This document shows, in pieces, positions 1-7,532 of a stretch of 49,371 nt of DNA. Position numbers and translations under genes: made by a program. Below the pieces are notes generated by a model. It saw only the letters and a list, made by a program, of their open reading frames with translations. It made no database searches and was not told where the DNA came from. Numbering within the stretch: position 1 is the first letter of the stretch; every line of letters starts with the position of its first letter. Origin of the DNA: Alicyclobacillus sp. (GTDB taxonomy: Bacteria; Bacillota; Bacilli; Alicyclobacillales; Alicyclobacillaceae); assembly GCF_023511815.1 (NCBI RefSeq), contig NZ_JAIMAV010000013.1:1-49371 (forward strand), read 5' to 3'.

Positions 1-713
1 TGCCCGCCGACCGGGTGACGGTCCGGCTGCTGCACCTGCCGCCGATGCCGGAGCGGCAGCTGCGGCGGGCGGTGGCCTTGGAGCTGGGGAGCACCGTCTT
101 GTTGCCGTTTGACGATCCGGTGTTCGACGCGGTGCGCGTCCCCCCGCTCGGGGAATCGGAGGAAGGGGTCGGGGCGGTGTTGGTGGTGGCGGCCTCCCGC
201 ACCTACGTCGAGCGCGGCCTGGCGTTGGTGCGGGCCGCGGGGCTGGTGCCGGCGGCCGTCGACATCGCGCCGCTGGCCCGCCTGCGGGTGGCGGGCGCCA
301 TGGCCTGGAGGACGCCGGGCGTGCATGTGTTGGTGCACATGGATCCGGCCGACACCACCATTGGGATTGTCGCGAACGGCGCGCTGTACTTTCTGCGCAC
401 CATCGAGCACGCGTGGAACGGCGAATCGCCCCCGGATTGGCCGGCCCGGATGGCGGACATCGTGTACGAGGTGGAACGGGTGACACAGTTCTTCCAATTC
501 AACCTGGCGGGCCGGGAGACGCCGGTGGACGGGGTGTGGTTGTCGGGCGAGGCCCTTCAGGAGGCGGAGGCGGTGCGGCGGTTCGAATCGCTCGCCGGCC
601 TTCCCGTGACGGCGCTGCCCATCGAGGTGACGGCCGGACGGCCGGTGCTTCACCTGCCGGCGGAGCGGTACGCGACGGCGGCCGGTCTCGCCCTGAAAGG
701 CGGATCCCGGTGA
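1..713 (+). CDS. pilM: Type IV pilus assembly protein PilM (5' end outside window)
   Basis: This is the C-terminal part of an actin-like ATPase that binds the PilN N-terminus on the cytoplasmic side of the type IV pilus inner-membrane platform. The reading frame is open from base 3 to the stop at 711-713, so the true start lies upstream. Visible PilM-like features are an N-terminal stretch matching the region that precedes the lobe change, a segment resembling the phosphate-binding loop (HMDPADTTIGIVANGALYF), and the later VYEVERVTQFF and GVWLSGEAL segments typical of PilM/FtsA-like folds. The downstream pilN overlaps its stop, which supports the identity. The family is about 350 residues and some 236 remain here. 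Confidence 0.85.
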   Translation, partial: PADRVTVRLLHLPPMPERQLRRAVALELGSTVLLPFDDPVFDAVRVPPLGESEEGVGAVLVVAASRTYVERGLALVRAAGLVPAAVDIAPLARLRVAGAMAWRTPGVHVLVHMDPADTTIGIVANGALYFLRTIEHAWNGESPPDWPARMADIVYEVERVTQFFQFNLAGRETPVDGVWLSGEALQEAEAVRRFESLAGLPVTALPIEVTAGRPVLHLPAERYATAAGLALKGGSR

Positions 714-1267
714 GGGCGGTCGCACGGTCGGGCGGCCAGGGGCTCATGAACATCGACCTGATGCCGCGCGAATCGGCCCTGGCCCGGCATCGGTCGGCCC
801 TGATGCTGCTGTTGGCGGGAGCGCTCTGCCTGGGCGCGGTGGGGCTCACCGCGCTGGGGTGGACACGGTGGCAAGAGACGCAGCGGACGCGGGCGCTGGA
901 GGCGAATGTCCGCACCGAATTGGCGGGCGTGTCCGCCGAGTCGACGTCCCTTTCCCGGCAGTGGAGCGCGCTCCAGACCCAGCTCCGGCAGGCTTCGGTC
1001 TATGAAAAGATGATCCGGGTGGCGCCGATGCTCCGGCAGGCCTGGTCCCTGGCACCCACGGGCGTGGCGCTGGTGTCGGCCGATTGGAACGGCGGCCAGC
1101 TGACCCTCGCGGGGACGGCCCCCTCCATCGAGGCGGTGACGGCGTATCAACGGCGTTGGCTGGGGTTGCCGCAAAAGCCGCAGGTGTGGGTGGGGGAGGT
1201 GCACGCGGCGGCCGGAGGTTACGGGTTCACCCTGGTGGTGCGAGGCTTGGCCGCGGCGAACCCGTGA
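710..1267 (+). CDS. pilN: Type IV pilus biogenesis protein PilN
   Basis: PilN is a bitopic inner-membrane protein whose short cytoplasmic N-terminus docks into PilM and whose periplasm-facing domain pairs with PilO. The protein has the family signature MNIDLMPRE near its start, one transmembrane helix just after it (roughly LMLLLAGALCLGAVGLTALGW), then a coiled-coil stretch and a C-terminal ferredoxin-like region. A GTG at 710 overlaps the pilM stop (GTGA) and has a good site, AAAGGCGG, upstream. ATG 746 would start directly at the signature but has a crowded ribosome binding site, so either start is possible. It lies between pilM and pilO in the usual order. Confidence 0.8.
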   Translation: MRAVARSGGQGLMNIDLMPRESALARHRSALMLLLAGALCLGAVGLTALGWTRWQETQRTRALEANVRTELAGVSAESTSLSRQWSALQTQLRQASVYEKMIRVAPMLRQAWSLAPTGVALVSADWNGGQLTLAGTAPSIEAVTAYQRRWLGLPQKPQVWVGEVHAAAGGYGFTLVVRGLAAANP

Positions 1268-1288
1268 AGAAGGGCGGGAGGTGACGGG

Positions 1289-1870
1289 ATGGCGGGATGG
1301 CGGACGCGGGCGGGCCTCATCGTGTTGGCGGCCATCACCGCGGTGACTGCGGCGGGTTACGCGGTCTTGGCGCGGCAGGCCAGCCGCGCGGAGGAGAACC
1401 TGACGGCCGCCCGGCGCCAGCTCGGCGCCGCGCAGGTCGAGGTGGTCCGCCTCCAACAGCAGATCCGGGGCGCGACGGCGAATGGGACGGCGACGGCCCC
1501 GCCCATCCCCGCCGACGCGGACGAACCCGGCCTGATGGACGAACTGACCGCCGCTGCGAGCCAGGCCCGGGTGCACATCGAGGATGTGCAGCTGGGGGAT
1601 GCATCGTCCGCCATCGTCCGCTCGACGGGTGCCGCGGGGGCCAATGGTCAGGGAGCCTCCGCGGGCGCGGGATCCGCGGCGGGGACGGGGGCGCGGACGG
1701 CCGTGACCGTCTCCCTGACCGCGACCGGGCCGCGGGCCGGGGTGCTCGATTTCATCGATCGCCTTCAGACGGGCGGCCGCTGGTGTGAGGTTGTGTCGGT
1801 CCAGGTCACGGCGCAGAGCGGAGATGCCATCTCGGCGCACCTCGACCTGCGGTTTCCGTACGGGGGGTGA
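1289..1870 (+). CDS. pilO: Type IV pilus biogenesis protein PilO-like
   Basis: This 193-residue protein has one N-terminal transmembrane helix (about residues 8-28), a coiled-coil-like segment (about 30-60), a low-complexity Ala/Gly/Thr linker (about 115-140) and a small alpha/beta C-terminal domain with the PilO-like FIDRLQTGGRWCEV segment. This is the architecture of PilO, which forms a heterodimer with PilN and links the pilus motor platform to the envelope. Sequence resemblance to PilO is modest, so position directly after pilN and the topology carry most of the weight. The start ATG follows a GGGAGGTGACGGG ribosome binding site. Confidence 0.7.
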   Translation: MAGWRTRAGLIVLAAITAVTAAGYAVLARQASRAEENLTAARRQLGAAQVEVVRLQQQIRGATANGTATAPPIPADADEPGLMDELTAAASQARVHIEDVQLGDASSAIVRSTGAAGANGQGASAGAGSAAGTGARTAVTVSLTATGPRAGVLDFIDRLQTGGRWCEVVSVQVTAQSGDAISAHLDLRFPYGG

Positions 1871-2361
1871 GCCGGATGCGCGTCCGGCCGAGCCGTGGCG
1901 ACGGCGGATTCACCCTCATCGAGGTGCTGGCGGCGGTGGTGGCGCTCGGCGTGTTCATGACCGCCCTGGTGGCTCTGGTCGACGGGGTGCACACCCAGGC
2001 CGCACTCGACGTGGAACGTCGCACGGCCCTCTCCCTGGCGGAAGAATCGCTGGCGCGCATGTCGGAACAGGGCGCGCAGACCGTGATCGCCGAGGGGCCC
2101 TACGTGCGCACCGTGGACCGGGTGACCTACACGGTGACGCCGTCCATCGCCTCCGATCCGCCTCCGTACGCGAGCCCGTCTCCGTGGTCGTGGCCGGCCT
2201 TGCTCAGCATGTTTCGATGGGGTCTCGGGGGCGGATCGGGCGGTGCGGATGACCGCCCGCCACCCCCGGTGGCGGCCCAGGTGACCGTGACCTGGACCAC
2301 CAGTGTCCTACACCGGCAGGTGCAGGGCTCTGTTGCATTGACCCAGCTGTTTCCGCAGTGA
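1867..2361 (+). CDS. Type IV prepilin (PilV-like minor pilin)
   Basis: A 164-residue prepilin. After a short basic leader comes the prepilin peptidase site GG|FTLIEVLAAVVALG, with the conserved Glu at +5 followed by a hydrophobic helix that anchors the subunit and later forms the pilus core. The remainder is a small globular domain with a proline-rich insertion near residues 98-140. The GTG start overlaps the pilO stop, so translation is probably coupled. The tail is consistent with a minor pilin such as PilV; the specific role cannot be read from sequence. The cognate prepilin peptidase is not in this window. Confidence 0.85.
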   Translation: MSRMRVRPSRGDGGFTLIEVLAAVVALGVFMTALVALVDGVHTQAALDVERRTALSLAEESLARMSEQGAQTVIAEGPYVRTVDRVTYTVTPSIASDPPPYASPSPWSWPALLSMFRWGLGGGSGGADDRPPPPVAAQVTVTWTTSVLHRQVQGSVALTQLFPQ

Positions 2362-2457
2362 GCGCATATCCGCGGGGATGGCCGACGGTGTGTGGTGCGC
2401 GAGTGGACTCACACCCCCCACCTCGTGTGAGCGCATGGGCGCGGGGGGGATGGCCGA
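2358..2457 (+). repeat. Imperfect direct repeat in the gap between two prepilin genes
   Basis: Two copies of a roughly 30-base unit occur at 2358-2385 and 2427-2457. Both begin GTGAGCGCAT and end GGGATGGCCGA (GGGGATGGCCGA in copy 1), with a slightly different GC-rich centre. The first copy includes the stop codon of the upstream prepilin. The bases between them contain GTGTGTGGTG and CACACCCCCCAC, which could pair. It may be a remnant of a local duplication or a folded mRNA spacer. Confidence 0.5.
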
Positions 2458-2481
2458 TGCGGGCGGGGAGGAGGAGGTCAC

Positions 2482-3024
2482 GTGCGGTGCGGCATCCCAT
2501 CGCGCCACGCCCAGGATGCGCGTGCGGGCGTGACGTTCATTGAACTGTTGGCCGCCCTCGTCCTCGCCGTCCTGATGGCCGGGGGCGTGATGGCGGCCCT
2601 TCATCTGGAGGGTCGGACGTTGCCCGAGGTGGTGGGGCGCGACGTCGTTCAGACCGGGCTGTCGTCGATGCAGCAGTTTGTGGCGGACACGCTGCAAAAC
2701 GCCCTTGATGTCCGCAGTTGGGATGCGAGCCAGGTGGTGTGCGACACCGTGGATGGGGGCACCGTCGCCATCCGCCTGATTTCGGCAGGCGTGTCGGGGG
2801 GACAACCGGTGACACAGTTGCAGGTGACGACCACCCCTGCGGGTGGTGCTGCACCGCCCGTGGTGCGCACCTGGGCGCTGCCCGCCATGACGCTTGCCGG
2901 CACGACCTTCTCCGTGCAGGGGTCGCTCGTCACCATTCACTGGCACGCGGTGTCCATCGGTTCCTCGGTGACGTCTGCCGCGGCGGATTGGGATGCCACG
3001 TACGCCATCGGCGGGGGGAATTGA
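2482..3024 (+). CDS. Type IV prepilin (PilW-like minor pilin)
   Basis: A 180-residue prepilin-type protein starting at a GTG after a GAGGAGGT ribosome binding site. The leader ends in Ala-Gly before VTFIELLAALVLAVLMAGG, that is, a prepilin-type cleavage and helix motif with the conserved Glu at position +5. The Phe at +1 of the mature pilin is replaced: the residues after Gly are Val-Thr-Phe, so the exact cleavage point is uncertain. The C-terminal part is beta-rich. Its place between a PilV-like protein and a PilX-like protein suggests a PilW-like minor pilin of the same operon. Confidence 0.75.
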   Translation: MRCGIPSRHAQDARAGVTFIELLAALVLAVLMAGGVMAALHLEGRTLPEVVGRDVVQTGLSSMQQFVADTLQNALDVRSWDASQVVCDTVDGGTVAIRLISAGVSGGQPVTQLQVTTTPAGGAAPPVVRTWALPAMTLAGTTFSVQGSLVTIHWHAVSIGSSVTSAAADWDATYAIGGGN

Positions 3025-3025
3025 G

Positions 3026-4720
3026 GTGCGGCGGAGGGAGACGGGATCGACCCTGGTGACGGTCCTGGCGGCCATCACCATCCTCAGCGTCATGCTCACC
3101 GCGCTGCTCGCGGCATCGGCCCAGGAGATGACCGCCTCCAAGCGGTCCATGGACAGTGCACAGGCGCTCGCCGATGCGCGCAGCGCCCTTTTGGCGGCGT
3201 ACGATGAGCTGGTGGCGGATTGGGATGTGGTGGAGGCCCTGTTTCCGGACGGATTTCAGCGGCCCTCCGATGCCTGGGGGGCCGTTCAATTTTTGCAGTG
3301 GTGGGCGGTGAACATGTCCTTCCCGTCCATGTTTCGGGGGCAGCCGGTTCAGGTGTCCCTGCAGGTGCTCGAGGACGCAGCGAACGGCAACCTGGCGTCC
3401 GGCGCGCAGGCGCCCAGTGGAACTTCCGGGTACTGGTATCAGAATTTCATCCTTCAAGCGACGGCGACCCGGGGATCGGTGACGGAGACGTTGCAGACGG
3501 TGCTGACCCTTTCCAACGCGCTGCCCGCCGACGGGTGTGCGGTGATGGCGGACCAGAATGTCTTTTTCCTCGGGGCGCCTGAGGTGCAGGGACGTCTGGC
3601 GGCGGGCCGCGCCCTGTATCTCCATCCGTCGGCGTGGGCGGCGGTTTCTACCTCCGCGGGGAGCGGTTCGTACGTGAGCGACCTCGGCCAACCGCTCCTG
3701 ATGGCTGCCGAGCCGCCCGGGGGGGAACCCGCCGCGCTGCCTCAGTGGGACGCGGGAACCATCTGGTCGGCGCCTGCCATCTATGCTGTGACGCGGTTTG
3801 CGTCTCAGCTGACGCCCCAGTCCCCGACGCTGTTTCGCACCGATGGCACCGGCTGGTACAATCCGCAGGCGGTGAGCGCTGGCGGGCTGGCGTCCTTCGT
3901 CACAGGAAGCCATCTGGCAGCGCAGAGCACCGTCACTTCACCGGCCGGAGCGGTCGGCCAGGTGATTCAAACGTATGCCTCCGCCATCCAGTCCGCCGCG
4001 CAGGCCGTCAACAAAAAGGGATACACCGTCCAGCAGGGAGACCCGCTGCCGCCGGGCGGGGGCGTGGTTACGTACAAGCCGCCCAAAGGACTTGGGGGAG
4101 CGTATGCGGTCAGCGGATCGACCACGGTGAACGGGCCGCTGTACTTTCAGGGGGATCTGACCATCCCGCCAGGCGCCGTGTTGCACCTGACGGGCCCCCT
4201 GTATGTCACGGGGAATCTCACCGTCCAAGGGGTGCTCGACACAACGGCCGCCATCTATGTGCAGGGATGGACGACGGTCGATCCGCCCGCCGCGGGTGTC
4301 GGGGCCACCGCAGACCATCCCTGGGTTCTGTACACCGGCGGGGATCTCACCGTGTCCCCGGCGCCGGGGATATCTGGACGGACGGCGAGTCGGCCGGTCA
4401 CCCTGTATGCCATGCTGCACGCTGGGGGCGACGTGTTTCTCAACGGGACCACAGGGGATTACCGGGTGCTGGGTTCGGTGAGCGGTCAGAGTGTGGTGCT
4501 CGATGGCGTCGTTGGCCAGTCCCAGACGGCGAGCTCCGGCGTGGTTCAAACGACGGATGCGAGCGACCTGTCGCGGCGCCTGGTGGTGGTGTTTCATCCG
4601 GCCGCATTAGAGCATCCGCCCGCGTGGAGTCCCGGGTACGCGGATGCCATCGGCGGATCGGCCAATTTGCTGGCGGGGCTGGCGTTTCAACCCATGCCGC
4701 AGCCCGTCCGGGTCCCGTGA
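3026..4720 (+). CDS. Large PilX-like pilus protein with beta-strand repeats
   Basis: A 564-residue protein with an N-terminal helix (TGSTLVTVLAAITILSVML) that resembles PilX-type prepilins but lacks the Glu at +5. It is followed by an alpha-helical stretch and a long beta-rich body. About residues 355-420 carry repeated short strands (VNGPLYFQGDLTI, LHLTGPLYVTGNLTV, TTAAIYVQGWTTV) that look like turns of a right-handed beta-helix. GTG 3026, just after the upstream stop and preceded by GGGGGG, is chosen over ATG 2993, which would lie inside the previous gene. It probably forms the surface-exposed or tip part of this pilus; that role is inference. Confidence 0.7.
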   Translation: MRRRETGSTLVTVLAAITILSVMLTALLAASAQEMTASKRSMDSAQALADARSALLAAYDELVADWDVVEALFPDGFQRPSDAWGAVQFLQWWAVNMSFPSMFRGQPVQVSLQVLEDAANGNLASGAQAPSGTSGYWYQNFILQATATRGSVTETLQTVLTLSNALPADGCAVMADQNVFFLGAPEVQGRLAAGRALYLHPSAWAAVSTSAGSGSYVSDLGQPLLMAAEPPGGEPAALPQWDAGTIWSAPAIYAVTRFASQLTPQSPTLFRTDGTGWYNPQAVSAGGLASFVTGSHLAAQSTVTSPAGAVGQVIQTYASAIQSAAQAVNKKGYTVQQGDPLPPGGGVVTYKPPKGLGGAYAVSGSTTVNGPLYFQGDLTIPPGAVLHLTGPLYVTGNLTVQGVLDTTAAIYVQGWTTVDPPAAGVGATADHPWVLYTGGDLTVSPAPGISGRTASRPVTLYAMLHAGGDVFLNGTTGDYRVLGSVSGQSVVLDGVVGQSQTASSGVVQTTDASDLSRRLVVVFHPAALEHPPAWSPGYADAIGGSANLLAGLAFQPMPQPVRVP

Positions 4721-4745
4721 AGGGGCGTGGACGGGCTGGTTTCAT

Positions 4746-4774
4746 TTGCAATTTTTTGCGAGATCCGATATACT
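4746..4774 (+). promoter_or_regulatory. Sigma-A type promoter
   Basis: TTGCAA at 4746-4751 and TATACT at 4769-4774 are separated by exactly 17 bases in a locally AT-rich patch that stands out from the GC-rich surroundings. It lies about 58 bases upstream of the G5/3D-domain gene and so separates that gene from the pilus operon. Confidence 0.8.
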
Positions 4775-4831
4775 GTAGCAAACCTGCTTTGATGAACCAC
4801 CTCTTCACAGAAAACACCAAGGGGTGATGGG

Positions 4832-5803
4832 GTGCGGATTGCAAAGTCGAAGGTGTGGTATGCGTCGGCCGCCGCGGCGGCTTTGTTGGGAACGGCGGGC
4901 ATCGGGGGGGCGCGCGCGTACAAGACCGTCACCGTGGTGGATCACGGGCACCGGCAGACCCTGCACGGCTGGGGATCGAGCACGGTCGGCCAGTTTCTGA
5001 ACGCGCACGATGTCTCCCTGCCGGAGGGAGTGCGGTTGTCGCCCGGGCCGGACACGCCCGTGACGGACGGGATGACCGTTGAGGTCATCCATCCGAAGAC
5101 CGTGACGCTGTTGGACGGTCCCAGGCGGAGCGCGTTGGAGACGTTCGCGGGAACGGTTGGCGAATTCCTCCAGGAGCAGCGGGTGCGCCTCGGCCCGGAC
5201 GACAGGGTGGACCTCGCGCCGGACACGCCCCTGGCGGACGGAATGACGGTCCATGTGCAGCGGGTGCAGCGGCGGGTGTCGGTGAAACAGCAGACGATAT
5301 CGTTCCAGACCATACGCCAGCGGACTGACAGTTTGTACGAGGGCCAGCAGAAGGTGCTGACGCATGGTGTGGAAGGATTGCTGGAGGAGACGACCACCGA
5401 CACGTACGTGGATGGGCACCGGGCGGGACAGACCGTGGAGCGGCGTGTCGTCCGGCAGCCGGTCAACGAGGTGATCCTCGTCGGAACCAAGCCCCGCCCG
5501 TTCACCCTGAGCGCCCGCGGGGTCGGGAGCCTCGTGATTCGTCGTTCGTTGACCGTCGTGGCCACCGCGTACGCGGCCGGCGGGCGGACATCGAGCGGAC
5601 AACCCGCGGCCCCGGGGGTGGTGGCGGTCGATCCGCGGGTGATTCCCCTCGGCACGAAGCTGTACATCCCCGGGGTGGGCGTCGTGACGGCGGCGGATAC
5701 CGGCGGATCGGTGCGCGGCAACCGCATCGACATCTGTGTCGGCAGCGAGGCGCAGGCCGAGCGGTGGGGTGTGCGCACCATCACGGTCTACGAAATCGAG
5801 TGA
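4832..5803 (+). CDS. Cell-wall protein with DUF348, G5 and 3D domains (YabE/RpfB-like)
   Basis: A 323-residue exported or membrane-tethered protein. An N-terminal hydrophobic segment (about 8-28) is followed by two DUF348 modules (about 30-85 and 88-142), a G5 domain (about 145-220) and a C-terminal 3D domain with TAYAAGGRTSSG, VAVDPRVIPLGTKLYIPG and the final aspartates ADTGGSVRGNRIDICVG. This is the YabE layout; 3D domains are related to lytic transglycosylases, so a role in peptidoglycan cleavage is likely. The GTG start follows GGGGTGATGGGG. It has its own promoter and is followed by a hairpin. In Bacillus subtilis, YabE sits elsewhere, so this may be a paralogue. Confidence 0.88.
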   Translation: MRIAKSKVWYASAAAAALLGTAGIGGARAYKTVTVVDHGHRQTLHGWGSSTVGQFLNAHDVSLPEGVRLSPGPDTPVTDGMTVEVIHPKTVTLLDGPRRSALETFAGTVGEFLQEQRVRLGPDDRVDLAPDTPLADGMTVHVQRVQRRVSVKQQTISFQTIRQRTDSLYEGQQKVLTHGVEGLLEETTTDTYVDGHRAGQTVERRVVRQPVNEVILVGTKPRPFTLSARGVGSLVIRRSLTVVATAYAAGGRTSSGQPAAPGVVAVDPRVIPLGTKLYIPGVGVVTAADTGGSVRGNRIDICVGSEAQAERWGVRTITVYEIE

Positions 5804-5809
5804 TTCCGG

Positions 5810-5829
5810 CGGGGCCCGACAGGGCCCCG
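5810..5829 (+). terminator. GC-rich hairpin after the G5/3D-domain gene
   Basis: CGGGGCCC, a GACA loop and GGGCCCCG form a perfect 8-bp stem directly after the stop codon. There is no T-run, so it may be an inefficient terminator or an mRNA end stabiliser. Confidence 0.5.
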
Positions 5830-5848
5830 TAGTGTATCTACGATCCTC

Positions 5849-5877
5849 TCATGTTTCGCACCCCTCCCTCATAGAAT
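5849..5877 (+). promoter_or_regulatory. Sigma-E-like sporulation promoter
   Basis: TCATGTT (5849-5855), a 14-base spacer and CATAGAAT (5870-5877) match the Bacillus sigma-E consensus (-35 KMATATT, spacer about 14, -10 CATACAMT) at most positions. It lies 34 bases before the SPOR-domain gene. A near-identical arrangement precedes spoIVFA in this window. Confidence 0.5.
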
Positions 5878-5911
5878 GGGGACAGGTGAGAAACGGAGAG
5901 GAGGGGGCACC

Positions 5912-7117
5912 ATGCGCATGCCGGACGGAACTGGACAAGCCCGGCGCCGCGAGGATCCGCCGCTCATCATCCGCGCCGGGGGGCGGCAGTGGGTGGTGGA
6001 TCGGGAGGGGCACTGGTATGAGGGCGATGGTCCGCAGCGGCCCGGAGCAACCCCCGGATCGCCGAGATCCTCCAAACCGGTAAGAGCGGCCGGGGTGTCC
6101 GAGCGCGGTCCCGCGCCGGGGCGGGAGGGTCGCTGGCAGCGCGGTGTCCTGTGGTTGGCGGATGTGTTGGATCGGCTGTGGACGCCGGGCGAGGCGGATC
6201 CGGGTCCGGACGGGCCGCGTCCGCCATGGCCCGGATCGAATGGTGCCGCCACGGCCGCGTCCGGGCGCGCGGCGGCCACGGCGGTGGGGCGCGCGGCGAC
6301 CGCGGCGGCGGGCCGAAGTCGCCTGCGCCGGCGTGGCCGGGTATCGCGGAGGCGTCTGGGGTTGCGCGACGCGTTTCGAGCCGGACTGGTTTTCGGCATG
6401 GGGCTCGGTTGTCTGAGCATGGTGCTGTTTCATCAACTGAAACCGGATTGGACGCCCTCGGCCCTGCCCGCCGAGGCCGCCGGGGCGGGTGCGGTTCCGA
6501 CGATTTCGGTCGCGGGGCCTGAACTCGAAGTGCCCGCCGTGCGTCTTTATGTCTTGGCGGCGGGATCGTTCGGCACGCAGGCGGAGGCGGACAAGCGCCG
6601 GCAGGAACTCGCCAAAGCGGGCATCCAGACGGTGGTCCACACGGGTAGCACGGTGCAGCTGTGGGTGGATGCGGCGCTGCGCCCGTCGAGCCTGGAGGAC
6701 GAACGCAAGGCGTTGGAGCAAAAAGGGGTGCACGGGGCGGTCGAGTTCGTCGGCTGGAACGCCCATGCGGTGCGCGCGCCCGCCGGGGCGAACCAGGACG
6801 CGGTGCGGCGCGTGGACGATTGGCTCTCCGCCGCCGTCGGCAGTCTTCACGCGGCCACCGGGGCCTTGTCGGACGGCGGCCTGCGGCAGGACGCGAAGAC
6901 GGCGCAGCAGACGGCGGACGGAAAGGCCCCCAGCGCGGCAGAGCTGTCGGAGACCGGGTACCGGGACCGGTTGGAGGCGTTTCGCGACAACCTGCGCGCT
7001 GCGGTGGGCGATCTCGGCGGATCGTCCGCGCAACAGAGTCGGCTCGCCATGCTGCGTGCCCTGGACGCCCTGACGGCGGTCGCGGCGGGCGGTACGCCGT
7101 TCACCAATTCGCGATAA
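5912..7117 (+). CDS. SPOR-domain membrane protein, SpoIIB-like by position
   Basis: A 401-residue bitopic protein. Residues 1-150 are basic, Pro/Ala/Arg-rich and probably cytoplasmic; one membrane helix lies near 155-175; a SPOR domain (about 208-285, beginning VRLYVLAAGSFGTQAEADKRR) is followed by a mostly helical tail. SPOR domains bind denuded glycan strands at septa. SpoIIB of Bacillus subtilis, which has the same layout, lies just upstream of maf-radC-mreBCD, the same place as here, so this is probably its counterpart, although maf is missing. ATG 5912 is chosen because GGAGAGGAGGGGG precedes it. The sigma-E-like promoter would place expression in the mother cell. Confidence 0.75.
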   Translation: MRMPDGTGQARRREDPPLIIRAGGRQWVVDREGHWYEGDGPQRPGATPGSPRSSKPVRAAGVSERGPAPGREGRWQRGVLWLADVLDRLWTPGEADPGPDGPRPPWPGSNGAATAASGRAAATAVGRAATAAAGRSRLRRRGRVSRRRLGLRDAFRAGLVFGMGLGCLSMVLFHQLKPDWTPSALPAEAAGAGAVPTISVAGPELEVPAVRLYVLAAGSFGTQAEADKRRQELAKAGIQTVVHTGSTVQLWVDAALRPSSLEDERKALEQKGVHGAVEFVGWNAHAVRAPAGANQDAVRRVDDWLSAAVGSLHAATGALSDGGLRQDAKTAQQTADGKAPSAAELSETGYRDRLEAFRDNLRAAVGDLGGSSAQQSRLAMLRALDALTAVAAGGTPFTNSR

Positions 7118-7193
7118 AATCGGGCAGGACTCGCGCGATTCTTGTCGAATGGTGTACCGGACCGCGCGAACGCGGTGAAGGAGGGGGCTTGGG

Positions 7194-7433
7194 GTGCGCA
7201 AGCCTTTTTGGCGCGCGGCCGGGTTCGTCGCGGCCGGTGCGGTGTTGGGGACACTGGCCGGGCAGCTTCTGGCGCATCAGGTGCCGCTTTTGGCGAGGAC
7301 CACGCAGGTGAACTGGCATCCGGCGGCGGACCTGGGGGTGTTGCGTTACACCCTGGACCTGACCCTGCGCGTCAACGGGCTGACTCTCGTGGGCGTGGTC
7401 GCCGGTTATCTCGTGGCTCGCCGATCTCGCTAG
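7194..7433 (+). CDS. DUF4321 family small membrane protein
   Basis: A 79-residue protein with two predicted membrane helices (about residues 8-28 and 58-76) linked by a short segment with NWHPAADLGVLRYTLDLTL. This pattern fits the DUF4321 family, small proteins often encoded near maf, radC and mre genes in Firmicutes; no function is known. The GTG start has a strong GAAGGAGGGGG site. A TGTCGAA sequence (Spo0A-box-like) lies at 7143-7149, but such a short match in isolation is weak. Confidence 0.75.
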   Translation: MRKPFWRAAGFVAAGAVLGTLAGQLLAHQVPLLARTTQVNWHPAADLGVLRYTLDLTLRVNGLTLVGVVAGYLVARRSR

Positions 7434-7532
7434 CAATTGTCGCACTCGGTCGTACGATAGGATTTGCCCGATCCTCCACCCTCCCGCTAAGGTGGTGGAA
7501 GAACCACACCCCGGGGAAGGGCGGAGGATGCG

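Noticed and set aside
7143-7149. TGTCGAA, a possible Spo0A box ahead of the DUF4321 gene
   Set aside because: Seven bases are expected by chance in this window; another copy occurs in the obg ribosome binding region (16160), and no paired boxes are found.
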